DNA of 64,000 nt, taken from the NCBI GenBank assembly GCA_964304625.1, contig OZ199839.1, forward strand, positions 10,230,001-10,294,000, given 5' to 3'. The position numbers and the translations under genes were made by a program. This document shows positions 1 to 12,952 of the stretch, in pieces. Under the pieces are notes generated by a model. It saw only the letters and a list, made by a program, of their open reading frames with translations. It searched no databases and was not told where the DNA came from. Source of the DNA: Kudoa neothunni (Eukaryota > Cnidaria). Every line of letters begins with the position of its first letter. The stretch's first letter is position 1.

Positions 1-1553
1 CAAAAAGATCTTCATCATTGGTAAGCAATGTCACAATTGGCGAGAAAACGAGCTTTGCTGTAGCAGAGATCATAGCTAAGCAGGTGAAACCACATACAAT
101 TATACAATTATACAATTGCTCAATCGTTATTGTTACCAGCATGTGTTGGAATTACGAAAAGATTTTTTGGAGAAATTGCTGCTAATGGTCTCAAAAACAT
201 ACCCCTTTCTTACAATAAAATAAGCAGACGGATTTCAGATATGTCACTTGATATCGAAAAGAGTGTGATATTAAAACTGAAACTTGCCGAATTTTTCGCT
301 ATTCAAGTGGGAAATCACAGTTACTTGCTTTTATTCGATTCATTGAAAACGATGCTATTGTCGATGAATTTTTATGTTGCAAAGAGTTGCCACAAACAAC
401 AAAAGGACAAGACATATACGATACTTTCACGTCATACTTAAATCAGTGGGACTTGACACAGGAAAAGTGTATTGGAATATGCACAGATGGATGTCCACTA
501 ATGACTGCATGTGTAGAAGGTTTTGTTACACTTGTGAAACAATCTCAACCAAACATTACGTTAACTCACTGCTTTCTTCATCGCGAAGCACCTGTTGCCA
601 AAGAGATTGGTCCTGAGCTAAAGGATGTACTTGATATGGTGGTCAGCATAGTCAACTACATAAAATCAAGACCAGTAAAATGTCGGCAGTTCAGAAAACT
701 TTGTGAAAGTACGAATGCTGAGCATGTCACCCTGTTACTTCATATTGAAGTCCGATGGCTCTCTCGAGGACGGGTATTGTCTCGGTTTTATGAACTCAGA
801 GAATTGTTGAATTCTTTTAAAAAAGACAAGGTCGAATTTATCCGACATCTTCCAACATTTGAATATGTTAAAAGTATGCAGGGAACAAAAGAAAATATTT
901 TGTCTTCAGTGGATAAAATTAACGCTTTCAAACAGGTGCTGGCTATCTGGAAAAACACGTTTCGAAAGGGAATTATGATGAAATTATCCCTCTGATAGTT
1001 AATCATTTGGAATCCTTGATTCAAAGATTAGATAAATATTTTCCATCTATATCCCCTGAAGAGTGTGACTGGGTTAGAAATCCATTCGTCGTACCCTTGA
1101 ACGCGACTTTCAATTAAAAGGTGGAAGAGGAGTCGTAAAATGGAGCACAGTTCACTTTATCTTGATTCATTACGGATTTTAATTTCACAAGAACACCCAT
1201 TAGTTTCAAATAGAGCGTTGTGTCTATTTCCACAATTTTCAACATCATACCTACGTGAATTAGGTTTCTCGGCCATAGCTAATATTACAAATAAGAAAAG
1301 AGAAACCCCACTCTACTAACCCTCGGAGAAGAAATGCGTCTGTCTCTAGAACCCGTCCAAATATTGTAGCTGTAATACGAAGTCACCAACCACAAATATC
1401 ACGTTAGTTTTTATTTGTTTTGAATACAAAACAAACTGAAAATATTTGTTATTTTTTTGGTGAGTGCGCATGCAAATTTTACAACTTGTATTCTCTTCAT
1501 TTGGTTTTAATCACTTTGGGGTTCCACGGTTCCAAAAAGATTAAAAACCACCG
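1..1553 (+). mobile_element. hAT transposon of the ZBED5/FAM200 type, 5'-truncated by the window edge and decayed
   Basis: The segment encodes the hAT transposase described in the next entry. After its stop comes a terminal stretch around 1516-1553 (ggggttcc, then ttaaaaaccaccg) that matches the usual right end of this hAT group, where the inverted repeat reads roughly CAGTGGTTCTCAACC. The left end lies outside the window, so target duplications cannot be checked. The boundary at about 1553 is an inference from family knowledge and may be off by a few bases. Confidence 0.75.
3..1407 (+). pseudogene. hAT transposase pseudogene (ZBED5-like)
   Basis: Blocks recur in three frames in the order of ZBED5-type hAT transposases. 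KPHTI lies near 93. SRRISDMSLDIE (about 208-260) precedes the RNase-H core. IRFIENDAIVDEFLCCKELP lies at about 330-390, then CTDGCPLM (480-503) and the HCFLHREA block (about 570). The conserved VRWLSRGRVLSRFYELR motif is near 750-800. The C-terminal dimerisation block ending LRELGFSAIANITNKKRE is at about 1250-1310, and RPNIVAVIRSHQPQISR precedes a TAG at 1405-1407. Frame changes near 120, 310, 966 and 1110 make it non-functional. The catalytic GAPS-type signature is altered to DGCPL. It is a dead DNA transposon with no sign of host use. Confidence 0.85.
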
Positions 1554-1977
1554 CATTCGAGGGTTAACTAAGTTAATTTTTATCAATAATTAGTATTCTT
1601 CTATTAAATTAAGTCTAACATCACCATAATGAAAATTCTATTTGAACACCAGCTCAAGAAAATATAAAACTACCTCTTAAGGGACAGACGATTGGCGTAG
1701 TTACAACAATCACCCAAATAAGGAACATAATTTTAATTTTGATTAAACACCCCCGCCAAAAATGAATGAACATGAACGCACACACATTAGTCTACTCCTT
1801 AAGCTAATAGCAAGATAAGTAACAACTGAAACAAAGCTTAAACAGATTCAAATTGCACAAAAACAACAAACAACTAATCAATAGCTCCGAAAGTAATCGA
1901 TCTGATCATGCTAGACATTAGTTATTAGATATATGTGATAGTTGTGAAGTGTAAGATGACAGAGCGAAAAAAGCAGC

Positions 1978-2583
1978 TTAAAGTTGGCCACAATCCTCGA
2001 TAACGACTTTAGATTTGGTAGCTCCTTGGCTGGATCCCAAAGCTTCCATGGCCCTAACCACATCCATTCCTTCGACAACTTCTCCGAAAACGGTGTGTTT
2101 CCCATCTAACCATTCGGTGTTGGCGGTACAGATGAAAAATTGTGAACCATTGGTGTTGGGGCCAGCATTGGCCATGGAAAGAGTACCGGCTCCTTTGTGT
2201 TTGAGTGTGAAGTTTTCGTCGTCGAATCTTTGTCCGTAAATGGATTTACCACCGGTTCCGTTGCCTCTGGTGAAATCACCACCCTTCACAAAGAACACAC
2301 ACGTCATTCAACACATCCAATAACGCATACTTGGCACATGAATCCTGGAATAATTCTATGGAATGCTGAACCCTTGTAACCGAAACCTTTTTCGCCAGTA
2401 CACAAAGCTCTGAAATTCTCCGCTGTCTTTGGGACAACATCAGCTCTCAGCTACACAAAATGAATAAAAACGGGCCGATCCAACCTTTCCACATCAAACA
2501 AACCAAGTTACCTGCATAACAATTCTTCCGAGTTGCTTTCCATCAGAGTTAATATCAAAAAAGACTTTTGGGTTAGTGGCCAT
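1978..2583 (-). CDS. PPIA: Cyclophilin A-type peptidyl-prolyl cis-trans isomerase
   Basis: Three exons on the minus strand, 2512-2583, 2331-2450 and 1978-2283, are separated by introns of 61 and 47 nt with GT/AG ends. They join without a phase change into 165 residues, exactly the usual cyclophilin A length. The protein starts [11 protein letters not shown] and ends VIEDCGQL. The isomerase active site is complete: [20 protein letters not shown] carries the catalytic Arg and the Phe, Met and Gln of the pocket, followed by [20 protein letters not shown] and the Trp of [11 protein letters not shown]. There is no signal or targeting extension, so it should be cytosolic. It catalyses proline isomerisation and binds cyclosporin in most homologues. 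The ATG at 2581-2583 is chosen because the family starts here and the first intron follows after 24 codons. Confidence 0.96.
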
Positions 2584-4436
2584 TTTCACAAACCTTCGGA
2601 ATATCATGCAACGATTGAGAATTTGTCGTTAAACCAATTAATCCCACAGATAATCCTAGGCACAATGGAATTATTAAATGTTGTCGCGTTGGTTTCGTTA
2701 AGCGATATTAAAATTTTCATTTTCAATATGAAAAAATTCAAAAATTCAATATTTTGTACCTGCACAGTAATGACTGTTGAAAATAACGTCAATAATTAAT
2801 TGCAGATTTGCACGTGGTCATAAAATAAAGATTAAGAATAACGCCATAAATATAAGGTGGGGTTGTGGGAAGAATAAATAAGTGATTAGCTCAAATTGAC
2901 ACATTATCTAATTTTCGAATTCGAAAAAACAAATTTATTTGTTTAGAGAGCCTATCTTGTAATCAGTCATGAAATTTCACTTTTATTCTGCTTGGTCGAG
3001 TTGATCCAGAATCTAAATAAAATTCCTATGTATAGTTTATTGGACGTTTGATCAACATGTGTTGGTGTAATCACATGGCTACTAATCTCCGCTTAAATTA
3101 ACGTAATTTTTCTAACCCTTCTCTGATATTGCGAGAGGGCTAACTGATTTGTGTGCACTTCTTAAATAAATATAATTATAAACAACCTTGTCTGAACTAA
3201 AGTTGTCGGATATCTACTAGACTCCTGGAAATGGAGGGTCACATCCACCTGGAATTTAGTGTATCATAATAATGGGTATGATATCACTCATGTTACTATC
3301 TTACATAATAGCTTTACAGCCATCATAACATCGTGTTAATCTAATTTGGATTAAATTCCTAAGTTATTGCTTAGTCCAAGAATAGGGCAGAATCGGATTA
3401 CTATAAAATAGTGTAATAGGCGGCACCTTTCCTTCCTTGTCTCTTAAGACGTTCGATTAAGGTCGGTTTGCTTTTCGTGCATTTCGCTGACAATTATCCA
3501 AGAATCACTGTTATCGATACTCTTCTTGAGTACATCTATAACATCTATTTTTTATATAATGGATTGACTGTTTCTGATCGTTCGTTCGATCGAATGATTT
3601 ATTGATCTTAATCTGGTCCAATTCCCCTGCGAGAGTCCCTAGATAATCTCGTTAGATAATGAAACTGATTAACTCTATTGATAGTGTTGGCGCCAATAAA
3701 AACCCACTAACAAATTTAGAATATAAAATAGTCGAGATTAAATTTGTGAAATTGATTTTAGAATTTTTCACCAATTAATCTATCCGTGCAAATAGCAACA
3801 CATGCTCTATTTGCATGGAACATTGCGTGATTTTACTGCCGTTTGCTTACTGTTATTTGAAGCACGTGAATTCCTCAGAATTATCTCCTTTACCTTGTAA
3901 GTATAATTGGAGTCTTTGGAACTCCAGGCGATATTAATTATCAATTTTCTTCTATTACATGAACTTAGCAAAGTTTTTCGTTTGATAGAAAATAAGTTAA
4001 TACAAAAACGTCTTTCAAATTTTCTGCTTTTAACCAATCTTGATAGAAGCGCATATCATCCCACGTCCTTTTTTGAGCTCCATTTGAATTTTCATTAATA
4101 AATTAGAATCATATACGTCAATGACTTCAAAATATGTTATTAAAAAAACTACAAAATTTTAAGACAGCGTTGATATATCCGAATACAATCACAGAATAAC
4201 AAGAAAAATTGATTAAATAACAATAATCCAAGGATCGGAAAACAGCGTGTTGCTGACGACCGTGCTGTCTTTTTAAAATTTCGAATAATTTTAATTCTCT
4301 CCATTACTAAAACAATAAATATAATTGTTTTTCCCAATTCTAAAACTTATTATTTATAAACTGATCTCAATGAACTCAACAATCTACTGGATTTGTAAAT
4401 AAACGAAAAAACCTCCAATAACAAAAGATTAGTAGA
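2584..4436. other. AT-rich intergenic region, no gene seen
   Basis: Upstream flank of the cyclophilin gene. The open frames here are short, lack protein-like composition and do not join through plausible introns. Some GC-richer patches (around 3125, 3230 and 3425) show no tRNA arms or coding signal. I see nothing that supports a feature. Confidence 0.6.
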
Positions 4437-4444
4437 AAAATCCC

Positions 4445-6341
4445 GGTAATGGTAAAGTATGTGACTCCAGAAAAACACCATCTTGCGAAGGTTTTTTCTC
4501 GTTTTTTCTTTTACGATTATCAATAATAAATCAAAAGAATACCGAGCGCAAATATTGAGCTAAAATTAATTACTTCTAAATTTTTGCCTAATTCCTATTC
4601 GACAATAGTCGGATACATGTGTAATCTACATCGTTTTGCAATAAACACCGGGAAATAGCTTATTATTTGCATATTTCATCCTGATTAGTACATTAATTTC
4701 ATTATTTATATTTTTTAAGTTTATCTAATATTAAGAAATAATGTGTCATCTATCTTTATTTCTAAATGTCAAATTAACTTTTAAAACATTTAGTCACATC
4801 TATAATTGTTTATTTTAGTTTATAAATTTTTATTTGTACATTGTTATTAGTGAACAAAATTTTATACACCAATTACTCGCGAAATTCAAACTGACAATAT
4901 TTATATTAATCGTATATTGATATTTTTGGCTACAAAATCTAAGAGAGACGTTAATAAAAAATATTTCAATATGTATTTAGTTTATTTAAAAATATTTAAT
5001 TATGCAAATTTTAGAAATAATAAATCGTGCATTTTTTATCCCTTTATTTAATACGACCTAAAGTAGTATATTAATTTACACTACTAATTTATTTTATTAA
5101 CCAATATTTTCTCCCAATTTTAAGATTCCCGTGAATGGAACTATCAAATGTATTCATTTAAAATAAATTCAAACTAACCTGATTTATTTTTACTCGAAAA
5201 ATTTATCATTTATATACCTAACTTCCAATATAAAATTTCTAATTATACGTCCTCTGAAATTTATTACATTCAATACAACAAATAAAAATGCATTTATATA
5301 AAATGTGATAGACTTATTAATAACTACATTAGTATAGTAACGTAATTTTTGTTAGTATATTATTTAAAAGTTGAAATTTTTCTCCCACAATTGATCGAAA
5401 CCATTCTTCGCACAAATATTCGGGAAACTTTGTTTAAAGTCTCCCCCAACAAGCTTCTGTGGTGTTTGTATGGGCACCGTCTCTGACATGTTCAATTGAA
5501 TGATTGATTTTTATATGCTTCCTCTTTCCGTGAAGAACAGTCTTGTCAATTTCGATGACGTAATCTTCTTCACCAAATTTTTGTCGCTCCTCAAATCTTA
5601 ATACGCATATTTTTCTAATCTTGGGAAACCATGAAGAAGTGGTAGGTTTGGAAATATTTATCATCTAACCGGTCGACATAATGGTATTGTCCACCGACCA
5701 GTTATAAAGTATTCTAAATATTTTTTTTATCGTTGATTTTGTTGTTGAGGTAACGGAACCCATAGAGAAAAAGGTACCATTTCGAGGGGAAACACTAGTT
5801 TTACACCTTAATTACATTAAGTCGTTATTTCACAAAAGATAAGTACTTTTTTCAGTTGTAAGTGAAAGAATAATCAATGTTGTTTCTATTGTAACACGAA
5901 GTATCGGCCATTGGTCTCCTTACATTTATTTTTCTCTTTTTTAATGTAAAGGTTTTATAATTCCAACACTTAAAACACCTTTCTGAGGCAGCTTTTTGAT
6001 AGCCCTTTACTACTAAGGTGTAAAAAAACTATCATGGTCATTAATTAAACGGAAAAAGTCATCGTCCCCTCTAAAACTTAAAAGCTCCATTATAGCGGTT
6101 TTCACGTGATAAATAAATAAATAATAAGCTATTTTCCGGTGTTTATTGCAAAACGATGTAGATTACACATGTATCTGACTGTTGTCGAATAGGAATTAGG
6201 CAAAAATTTAGAAGTAATTAATTTTAGCTCAATATTTGCGCTCGGTATTCTTTTGATTTATTATTGATAATCGTAAAAGAAAAACGAGAAAAAACCTTCG
6301 CAAGATGGTGTTTTTCTGGAGTCACATACTTTACCCTTACC
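4445..6341. mobile_element. Merlin (IS1595/ISXO2-like) DNA transposon, internally deleted
   Basis: Two inverted copies of about 220 bp lie at 4445-4668 and 6122-6341. They begin GGTAATGGTAAAGTATG and, in the right copy read in reverse, GGTAAGGGTAAAGTATG. The element is bracketed by an exact 8-bp direct repeat, aaaatccc, at 4437-4444 and 6342-6349, which is the target duplication length of Merlin elements. Between the arms is a transposase fragment on the minus strand. The 1.9-kb length and the gap in the transposase indicate an internally deleted, non-autonomous copy. Confidence 0.88.
5434..5664 (-). pseudogene. Merlin/ISXO2-like transposase fragment
   Basis: The 76-codon frame contains YVIEIDKTVLHGKRKH, which corresponds to the first catalytic Asp block of IS1595-type DDE transposases (usually VEIDES.F..RKYN). 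It is followed at once by DGAHTNTTEACWGRL, which corresponds to the C-terminal G.HTN..E..W..LK block with the last acidic residue. The roughly 60-80 residues normally lying between them are absent, so the gene carries an internal deletion. The frame stops right after WGRL. It is too short to be active. Confidence 0.75.
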
Positions 6342-6349
6342 AAAATCCC

Positions 6350-7524
6350 AAGATCTTGGGAAAAACCCAAGGTTTGGATGCCCTGGTGGCTATTCTCATG
6401 GATCCATTTAATCCCCTCTCGGGACTGGCCCATTCTCATGATAACGAATAACTTCCCCGTTACAAATGATATTTCAAATCCAACTTCTTAGTTAAATGAA
6501 GCTATTTTTAATCTAATTTTCTACGCATAAATTATTAGAAAATTTAAAGAATAAAAATTCAACACTTTGTCTGCCCTATTTACACTGTTCAATAAGTACA
6601 CTCACATTTGTTGGGTATAATATTATGTAATATAAATATTATTATTATTGAATTGGAATTATTAGTACTAACATTTACTACTAAGTAGAAACGGTTCTGT
6701 TTGTGCAATCTTGTTCCACCCACTATGTCTGAATATGTGCGTGAATTCTATATGATTATGGAGCGTTCTGTTTCGTGAGATTATTTCTAAGTTTTAAAGA
6801 AATATGAAATAATTGAAATCTGCACAACAAGTTTATATATTACATTCAGTTGGAGAAAAGAAATTTAAGATTTCGCAAGATATAAAATACCAACTGCGTG
6901 GAATTAGTCTAAAAGGTGATTCCATTATTGCCTCCTGTGAAGCGCTGTTAAATTTATTGCTCAAACCTACAGCTCTTGTTAACAAATATTATTGTACTGT
7001 TGAAATTTCTAATGTGGTTATTTTGGAGAAATTTTTTTGGATGGGCAGCCGAACAACCATGGCTAATGGATAAATTGATCAATTCTTCATTGTGGCGGAA
7101 ATTCATTTTCATGATGTAATGAAATTACACGCTCGTAAGTATCGGGAAGTAAATGTTCGCATTCTTAGAATGAAATTTTTTAGAACAATTCAAAATTCTC
7201 AGAACAGAATGAACCGTTATTTTAACTCCGACATTGTTTATTATAATACTTACTATGTTTTCTTCTTTGGCAAGTTTTACAAAAGCCAGAGCAAAAAAAT
7301 CATCATTTAAGAATGATTGTTCTTTTAATGTAAACATCAAGACTAGTGGAGATGGTGACTTCACTGGAGTAAAATCAATTGATTTTACTCAAAACCATAC
7401 ATGTGCTATGACAATTTTCAAAATAGGTTATTAACTAATATTATTCCTCCAAATGCAATATATTTTCGTAATCTTTGTTAAAAAATAAAGGGAAATTTTT
7501 TTCCAGCGTAAAATAACAATTACT
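6350..7524. other. Unassigned AT-rich stretch with unsupported ORFs
   Basis: Open frames at 6813-7073, 7092-7310 and 7234-7434 (all +) lack recognisable domains. The last starts MFIIILTMFSSLASFTKA, which resembles a signal peptide, but no following exon with matching phase could be found. I treat the region as unassigned. Confidence 0.4.
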
Positions 7525-7526
7525 TA

Positions 7527-8529
7527 CACCACGTCACGTCGTTCTTGAGGTCCAATGGACCAAACGATTTTCTTTTATGAAATAAAAGTAAAAATTATTT
7601 TATACAAATTTTTAAATTTTAGGATAATTTTACCTAGTAATTATTAAATGAATAACTAAATATGAAGCAAGTGATGCTCAGCTGCATGCACGATGTCTAT
7701 ATAAGCATGTCATCTTTGTTTGAATACAACCATAACTCCTCAGATTATGATGACTCTTGCGCTGATTATTCAAGTTATGATGAGTGTTCATCATGTTTCA
7801 TAATTTCGTATTGTGGAGAGCATTCAAAAACACATGTGATAACGTTTTATGAAGTAATCATTGTTTACTATCATCTTGTGTGTTTCTTCGTAATATTATA
7901 TCGTGTTGTTTATAAAAAGATAAATTCACATGGAGTAGTTAAATTAAAAAAACAGAAATAAGATCATACTCCAGAGTAACGTATCAACATGTGATTTTAC
8001 GCATTCGCAGGCAAGACAACTTTAATAATTGACCGTTTATGCATAATTCAAACAAATAATTCTCCTCATATTTTTTCTGTCGATATTAAATTTTATTTAA
8101 GACAATCTTATGGAATAAAAACGCGGGGTACATTTCTACACTACTTTATTTTGAGGGTATAGATTTTTAAGCTACTAGAAGGTTAAATAATGCATGTCGT
8201 TCTTTATGAATCCATAAAGAATAAAAAATTGTTGTATGCGATATATAAACTAAAAGTTAATAAAACTAGCCAATTTCAATAATTAATTAACGACTACTCA
8301 AAGTATTGTATATTGAGTTTCTTGTAAAGCTATATAAATACTTTTCTTCTCCAGATATTTTAATAAGTTCCATTAAATTAAATATGTATTGTTACAAGTA
8401 TGAAAACAAATTTTTTCCTTATTCACTCGATAGAATTATTTTTTACTAAACAAATGAACCAATAAGATTTTATAAACTAAAATAAGCGATAAAAAGTGGG
8501 GTTCATTGGGTCTCAAAAACGACGTGGTG
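7527..8529. mobile_element. TA-flanked MITE or degenerate Tc1/mariner-type element
   Basis: Imperfect inverted termini of about 37 bp begin CACCACGTC and continue GTTYTTGAGRYCCAATGRACC. The left copy carries an extra ACGTC. Both ends abut a TA dinucleotide (7525-7526 and 8530-8531), the target duplication of Tc1/mariner elements. The interior holds one 99-codon frame (7662-7961) but no transposase motif. Confidence 0.65.
7662..7961 (+). CDS. Hypothetical ORF inside the TA-flanked element
   Basis: This is a 99-codon frame with an Asp/Tyr/Ser/Cys-rich stretch (residues about 25-50), then a hydrophobic segment (about 62-83) and a basic tail ending LKKQK. I do not recognise it. Its position within a MITE makes a chance frame, or a decayed passenger, as likely as a gene. 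Confidence 0.2.
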   Translation: MKQVMLSCMHDVYISMSSLFEYNHNSSDYDDSCADYSSYDECSSCFIISYCGEHSKTHVITFYEVIIVYYHLVCFFVILYRVVYKKINSHGVVKLKKQK

Positions 8530-8531
8530 TA

Positions 8532-11500
8532 TAGGAATAGGAGATTTGGATGTGCTTGGAGGGTTAATATAACAGATGTACCTTTGAAAATTTACAAGAA
8601 GCTCCTTCAAACGAAATTAAATGAAGTTAAAAGAAAGAATTTCTCATTGAAATCGTCACGCATTTAGTTGGTGTTGTTTAATAACTGATATAATAAATAT
8701 GCGTTGATTGATCTTGTTCAGCCCTATCTTAGTCTTAGCAAAGTCATTATTTGAGATAGTTTCAAAGATAATAAATAACCAGAAGTAAAAATAATCAACA
8801 TAAGGTTTAATTCTTCCTTTATAAATCAAATGTTTTTGGAGACTAAAAGGGAATTGGATAATCGTTATTATATAACTGAAAAAAAGAAAAATTATCACTG
8901 TTGGAACTTAACATTCTCACAAAAGGAAGACCCCGCCATGTCTACGTCCATTAAAAATTTATATCCACTTACTTATCTCTCCTTGTGTTTGACGACAAAT
9001 AGAATGTTGTTAATGTATGTTGCCATAAGAAGAAAACCAGTTTACACGTTTTTTTTCTGCGCTTAGTAGCACCCGAATGGTATCAGAAAAATTTTTAAAA
9101 ACTAACAATATAAGGGATTATAATTTATAATGCAGTTAGTGAGAGTGTTGGCTAATTTCGGGATTGTGAACGTCAGTAAGTGCTTGAAGAATTAACCATT
9201 GTTGGTCTCTCCTAGTCCTATACTCCTATACTCCTACACAACATGATTGACATAATGTTTTTCAATCCTTACGCTATTTTTCAAGAAATATTCTCTTCAT
9301 AACAGATGGTTAGGGGGCGATTTCCTAAAACTCATCGTAATGAAGCTCTCAAATTCATTATTTCTAAAAGAAAATCAAAATTCCACCAAATTCTCGGAAT
9401 AAATGGATCAAAAGAATTGAATTCGCATGATAAATGTCATATTGTGATCGAATATATGACAGAAAAACTCAAACAATGTGCGATTATTGTTTTGTATACT
9501 GCTGTAAAAGTTGTTACAAATGTATCTGTGTTAATTGTTTTAAACAATAATTTTGTGCCACTTTTTAGATGTTTTTTATCATATTATATACGCAATTTAA
9601 AATTAATCCATATTTCGACTAACTTAGATAGGTGGTTATGCCTATAAATAATTTGTGATCCTAAAGTAATATTTAGGCTGTTGTTTCAGTTAATTGTTAT
9701 TATTCCAAAAATTATTAAATATGTAATGGTTAATGTATTGAAGTAAATTCCTTATTTTGGTGTTTTGAAAAAATAAAAAAAACAATGTGGGATATTTTTG
9801 GCTCTAATTTAACCTGGAAGGTGTAAATTGTTATACGGTCTGGAACAGGGATTCTCATCCAGGAGTACGTTTTAAATTACAGGGGGTAAATTAAATGACC
9901 TCAAAATTGGATTGGGGAAATTTTTGCACGATAGGGTTTATGAAATGTTTATGGATTTCTAAGCAATTATAATACTCATTGCTATTAAACTCATTAAGAA
10001 GCTAGCAGAAATTTCAGAAATGTCTTTAGAAATTAGTGTTTAACAACTGTTTATAAAACGATGGTCAGACTCTTTCTGTTATGGCTCGTTTATCTTTTAG
10101 TGGCGTTACTTAATACCTGTATTTGAGTGGGAAATAATATTTAGATGTCACTAATTTTGAATATTTTTAATTATTTTTAGACTCAAATGTGAAGGAATGG
10201 GCCAAAAATCATTTTTTAGCGAAATCTAATAAGTTAATCCGTAGACAACTTGTGAGTAGGGGTTTCTGGGATTATAGATTCATGTTGTGCAGACGTACAT
10301 ATCGTTTAGAATTAAAATTTACCGTGCCAATAGTCTCTGCCTCAGCAAACCAATGTAAAACCATAAAGAAAGCGTGACCTTGGCTTCCAAGTTAAGGGGG
10401 TAAATTTGAAAAAACATAAAAGACTCAAATTGGAGGTTTAAATATCCTTATTATTTGGTGCGTATTGTGATATTATGTTTGTGTTTAATGAAACAACAAA
10501 TAGGGGTAATAGCTTAATGATTCCGAATTAAATTAATTGATTATTTAAAGTCTCTTTTGGAAGTCAAAAAAATGAGAAAAGAGGTAATCAATTATTTATT
10601 GTAGTAAACTTTTCTCCTTCATCCATAAATTTTTATTCATTTAATTAATGAAAAAAAATAGTTTTGATATTCAAGACAACAGGTGTTGCTTTTTCAGCCA
10701 ATTACAATTGGAGCTATTTTTTTATCTCATATCACTTCCAACACATCATTTTTTTCCATTATACACTTACTATTTCCCAAATAGTTAAAAAATTGTTGTT
10801 TGTATGTAGATTTTATCTGAATGGTTTTTCTGTCAAGTTATTTATTATTTCAATAGATCTTTTTCCATTAAAGATTTTGGTTATTTAAACTGAGAAAATA
10901 AAATTCGTAATAAATATAATTTTATCTTAAAGATCTTATATTTCTGGATCAATTAGTTATCAATAATTTGATCTAATGAATGCTTCATTGTATAATAAAA
11001 ATAACCGTTTAAGGTAGACATGTTATTGGTGCATGATTGAATAACTTTAAAATCACAAGGATTTAAGTAATCCTATTTTCTAATAGTATTTCAAAATAAA
11101 TAAGATTTACAATTCGCAAATTATCTGAGTCAATTAAATCTGACATTAATTAAAAATGTTAACTTTCAAATTAAATTATATATTTTTGTACATTTTTAAT
11201 GTAATTTTTTCAAATTCTATATATAAATTCAACTGAAATAATTAACAATGAAAAATATTTTTATTAAATATATGCTATAAAAAATTAATACATATCGACT
11301 AATAAAAATGGAAATATATAAGTATAAATCCTAAAATTAGAAAAATTAAACTTTCGTAGATTTTGTACCTAAATATGAAATTACAAACGTTTAGGTATAT
11401 CAGTTGCAAAATTTTTATTATCGTAAATATTTTTTTCCATATTGTATATATTAATTATAAAAATAATTGAAATCGACGAATTTACGATTGTACTCCGTAT

Positions 11501-11869
11501 AAATATACATTCAAGATTTTCAATTTATTTCAATATATTATTCTCCCGAGCTCATTAAATCACGCTTTTGTTCGATATGAAAACACGTAATTTATCGGCT
11601 ATTCAACTTAATATTACGTTGAAAAGTTAATTTTTTAAATAAGAATTAGTTCAAAAATAGAAAGTGACAATTTTTATGTAAATTACGTTTCTAAATATTA
11701 ATGTTTGTGACTCAATATAAATCTTGTATTTATTGTATAAATAATTTAAGCTATCTTACCAAATAAAAATTCGTAAGAACATTTTTTGCTTAATATTTCT
11801 TAACTGGTTAAATTACTGACCAAAAACGAGCTAAATTATTTGTTTCGCCCGCATACTCCCAATATTAAC
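8532..11869. other. AT-rich region, no supported gene
   Basis: The largest frame, 9306-9647 (+, 113 codons), starts MVRGRFPKTHRN and becomes hydrophobic after residue 58. It has no recognised domain. A sequence at about 9844 (acagggattctcatcc) looks like a hAT left terminus, but no partner end was seen. Nothing else here can be supported. Confidence 0.45.
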
Positions 11870-12952
11870 CAGCGTTGCCAGCTGTGCCCGATTCCGGACC
11901 AACCACTATCAAATTGTCCGATATTTTTCCATGTTCTTTTTTGTCCGATTTATTCAATCTTGTTCTTCGAAAGATGGAATAAGCGCAAAACAATTTTTCA
12001 AAGGTAAGAAGTTGTTGCAAATTCACAAAAATCGAAATTAAGCGTTTTTGATTTCATACTTGGAACAAGATTCATTATAATAAATAAATATCTTAATAAT
12101 TAATTCTTAAACCCCACGTAGTACAGAAATAGAGGCTAAAAAGAACATGTCAACAATTTATGAAAATAAACACATTTTAAAATGATATTCTCTAGTTGAT
12201 GCCAACATTTTGAATTGTTTTCATCTTTAACAACGATAAGACAAAGTTTAATCATGACCAATGGATTATTTTGAAATTATCGCAAAAAACCTTATGTGTG
12301 TTGGAATGATTGAATTTGAAAAAAAGGCTCAGGCGTTGGTGATTTCCAATGGTAAGCTATCATTACAAGTGTGTGTTATCAATTTTCAAAAGGTTTTAAT
12401 TCTATTTAAAACCTAAATAAATTTAAATTTACCAAAATATTATCTACTTGACTAATTTTTCTTAATTTCATTAAATAAATGGTCGTATATAAAAATAAAG
12501 CCTCATCTAAGTATTATTGTTATGTTTTATTCTGAAATTGGACGAAGGGTTGTAATAAAATTAATTGAACTTAAAGGAATTGAGCAGGCTCAAAAATAAC
12601 GTTTGATTAATTAAATTATAAATAATCGCCTTTTTGAGCTTTGTATGAAATGAAAAATAATTTTCATTTCATCAGAAAATATAGCACATCCTTATTTGAA
12701 TTAATTCTGATTAACGGTTTTTTGGAGAGACCATTTTCTTTTTCTGGAGCTACCGAAACCATCAGAAAAACAGAAACTTGTGCATTACAAAAGATGGTCT
12801 CATTGGAATGAAGAAATTTTTCAACACATCGACCAAGTGGTGTCATAACGTTGAGGTTCCTGAGTTTATTATAAACTTTTGTAATATTTATACACAGAAT
12901 TAAATATTAGTTCGGGGTTTACAAAAAATTCTGATTTGTCCTGACAACGCTG
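11870..12952. mobile_element. hAT-type non-autonomous element
   Basis: Short inverted termini, CAGCGTTGCCAG at 11870-11881 and the reverse complement of CAGCGTTGTCAG at 12941-12952, match in 11 of 12 bases. They are flanked by 8-bp near-identical repeats, atattaac (11862-11869) and atatttac (12953-12960). An 8-bp duplication and a 10-16-bp terminal repeat beginning CAG are typical of hAT elements. The interior has a GC-richer stretch (about 12680-12850), open in several frames, that may be decayed transposase, but no hAT motif can be read. Confidence 0.62.

Noticed and set aside
3425-3480. tRNA-like GC-richer patch with ttcgatt
   Set aside because: No acceptor stem, anticodon arm or A box could be paired.
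6813-7434. Three neighbouring plus-strand ORFs
   Set aside because: They could not be joined by introns of consistent phase and show no family resemblance.
9306-9647. 113-codon ORF starting MVRGRFPKTHRN
   Set aside because: No domain, no splice partners, and a drift into AT-driven hydrophobic residues; not enough to call a gene.
9844-9870. hAT left terminus (acagggattctcatcc)
   Set aside because: No matching right end or 8-bp flanking duplication was found within several kilobases.
12664-12846. 60-codon minus-strand ORF and overlapping plus-strand frames
   Set aside because: They lie inside a hAT-type MITE, several frames are open at once, and none has a recognisable motif.
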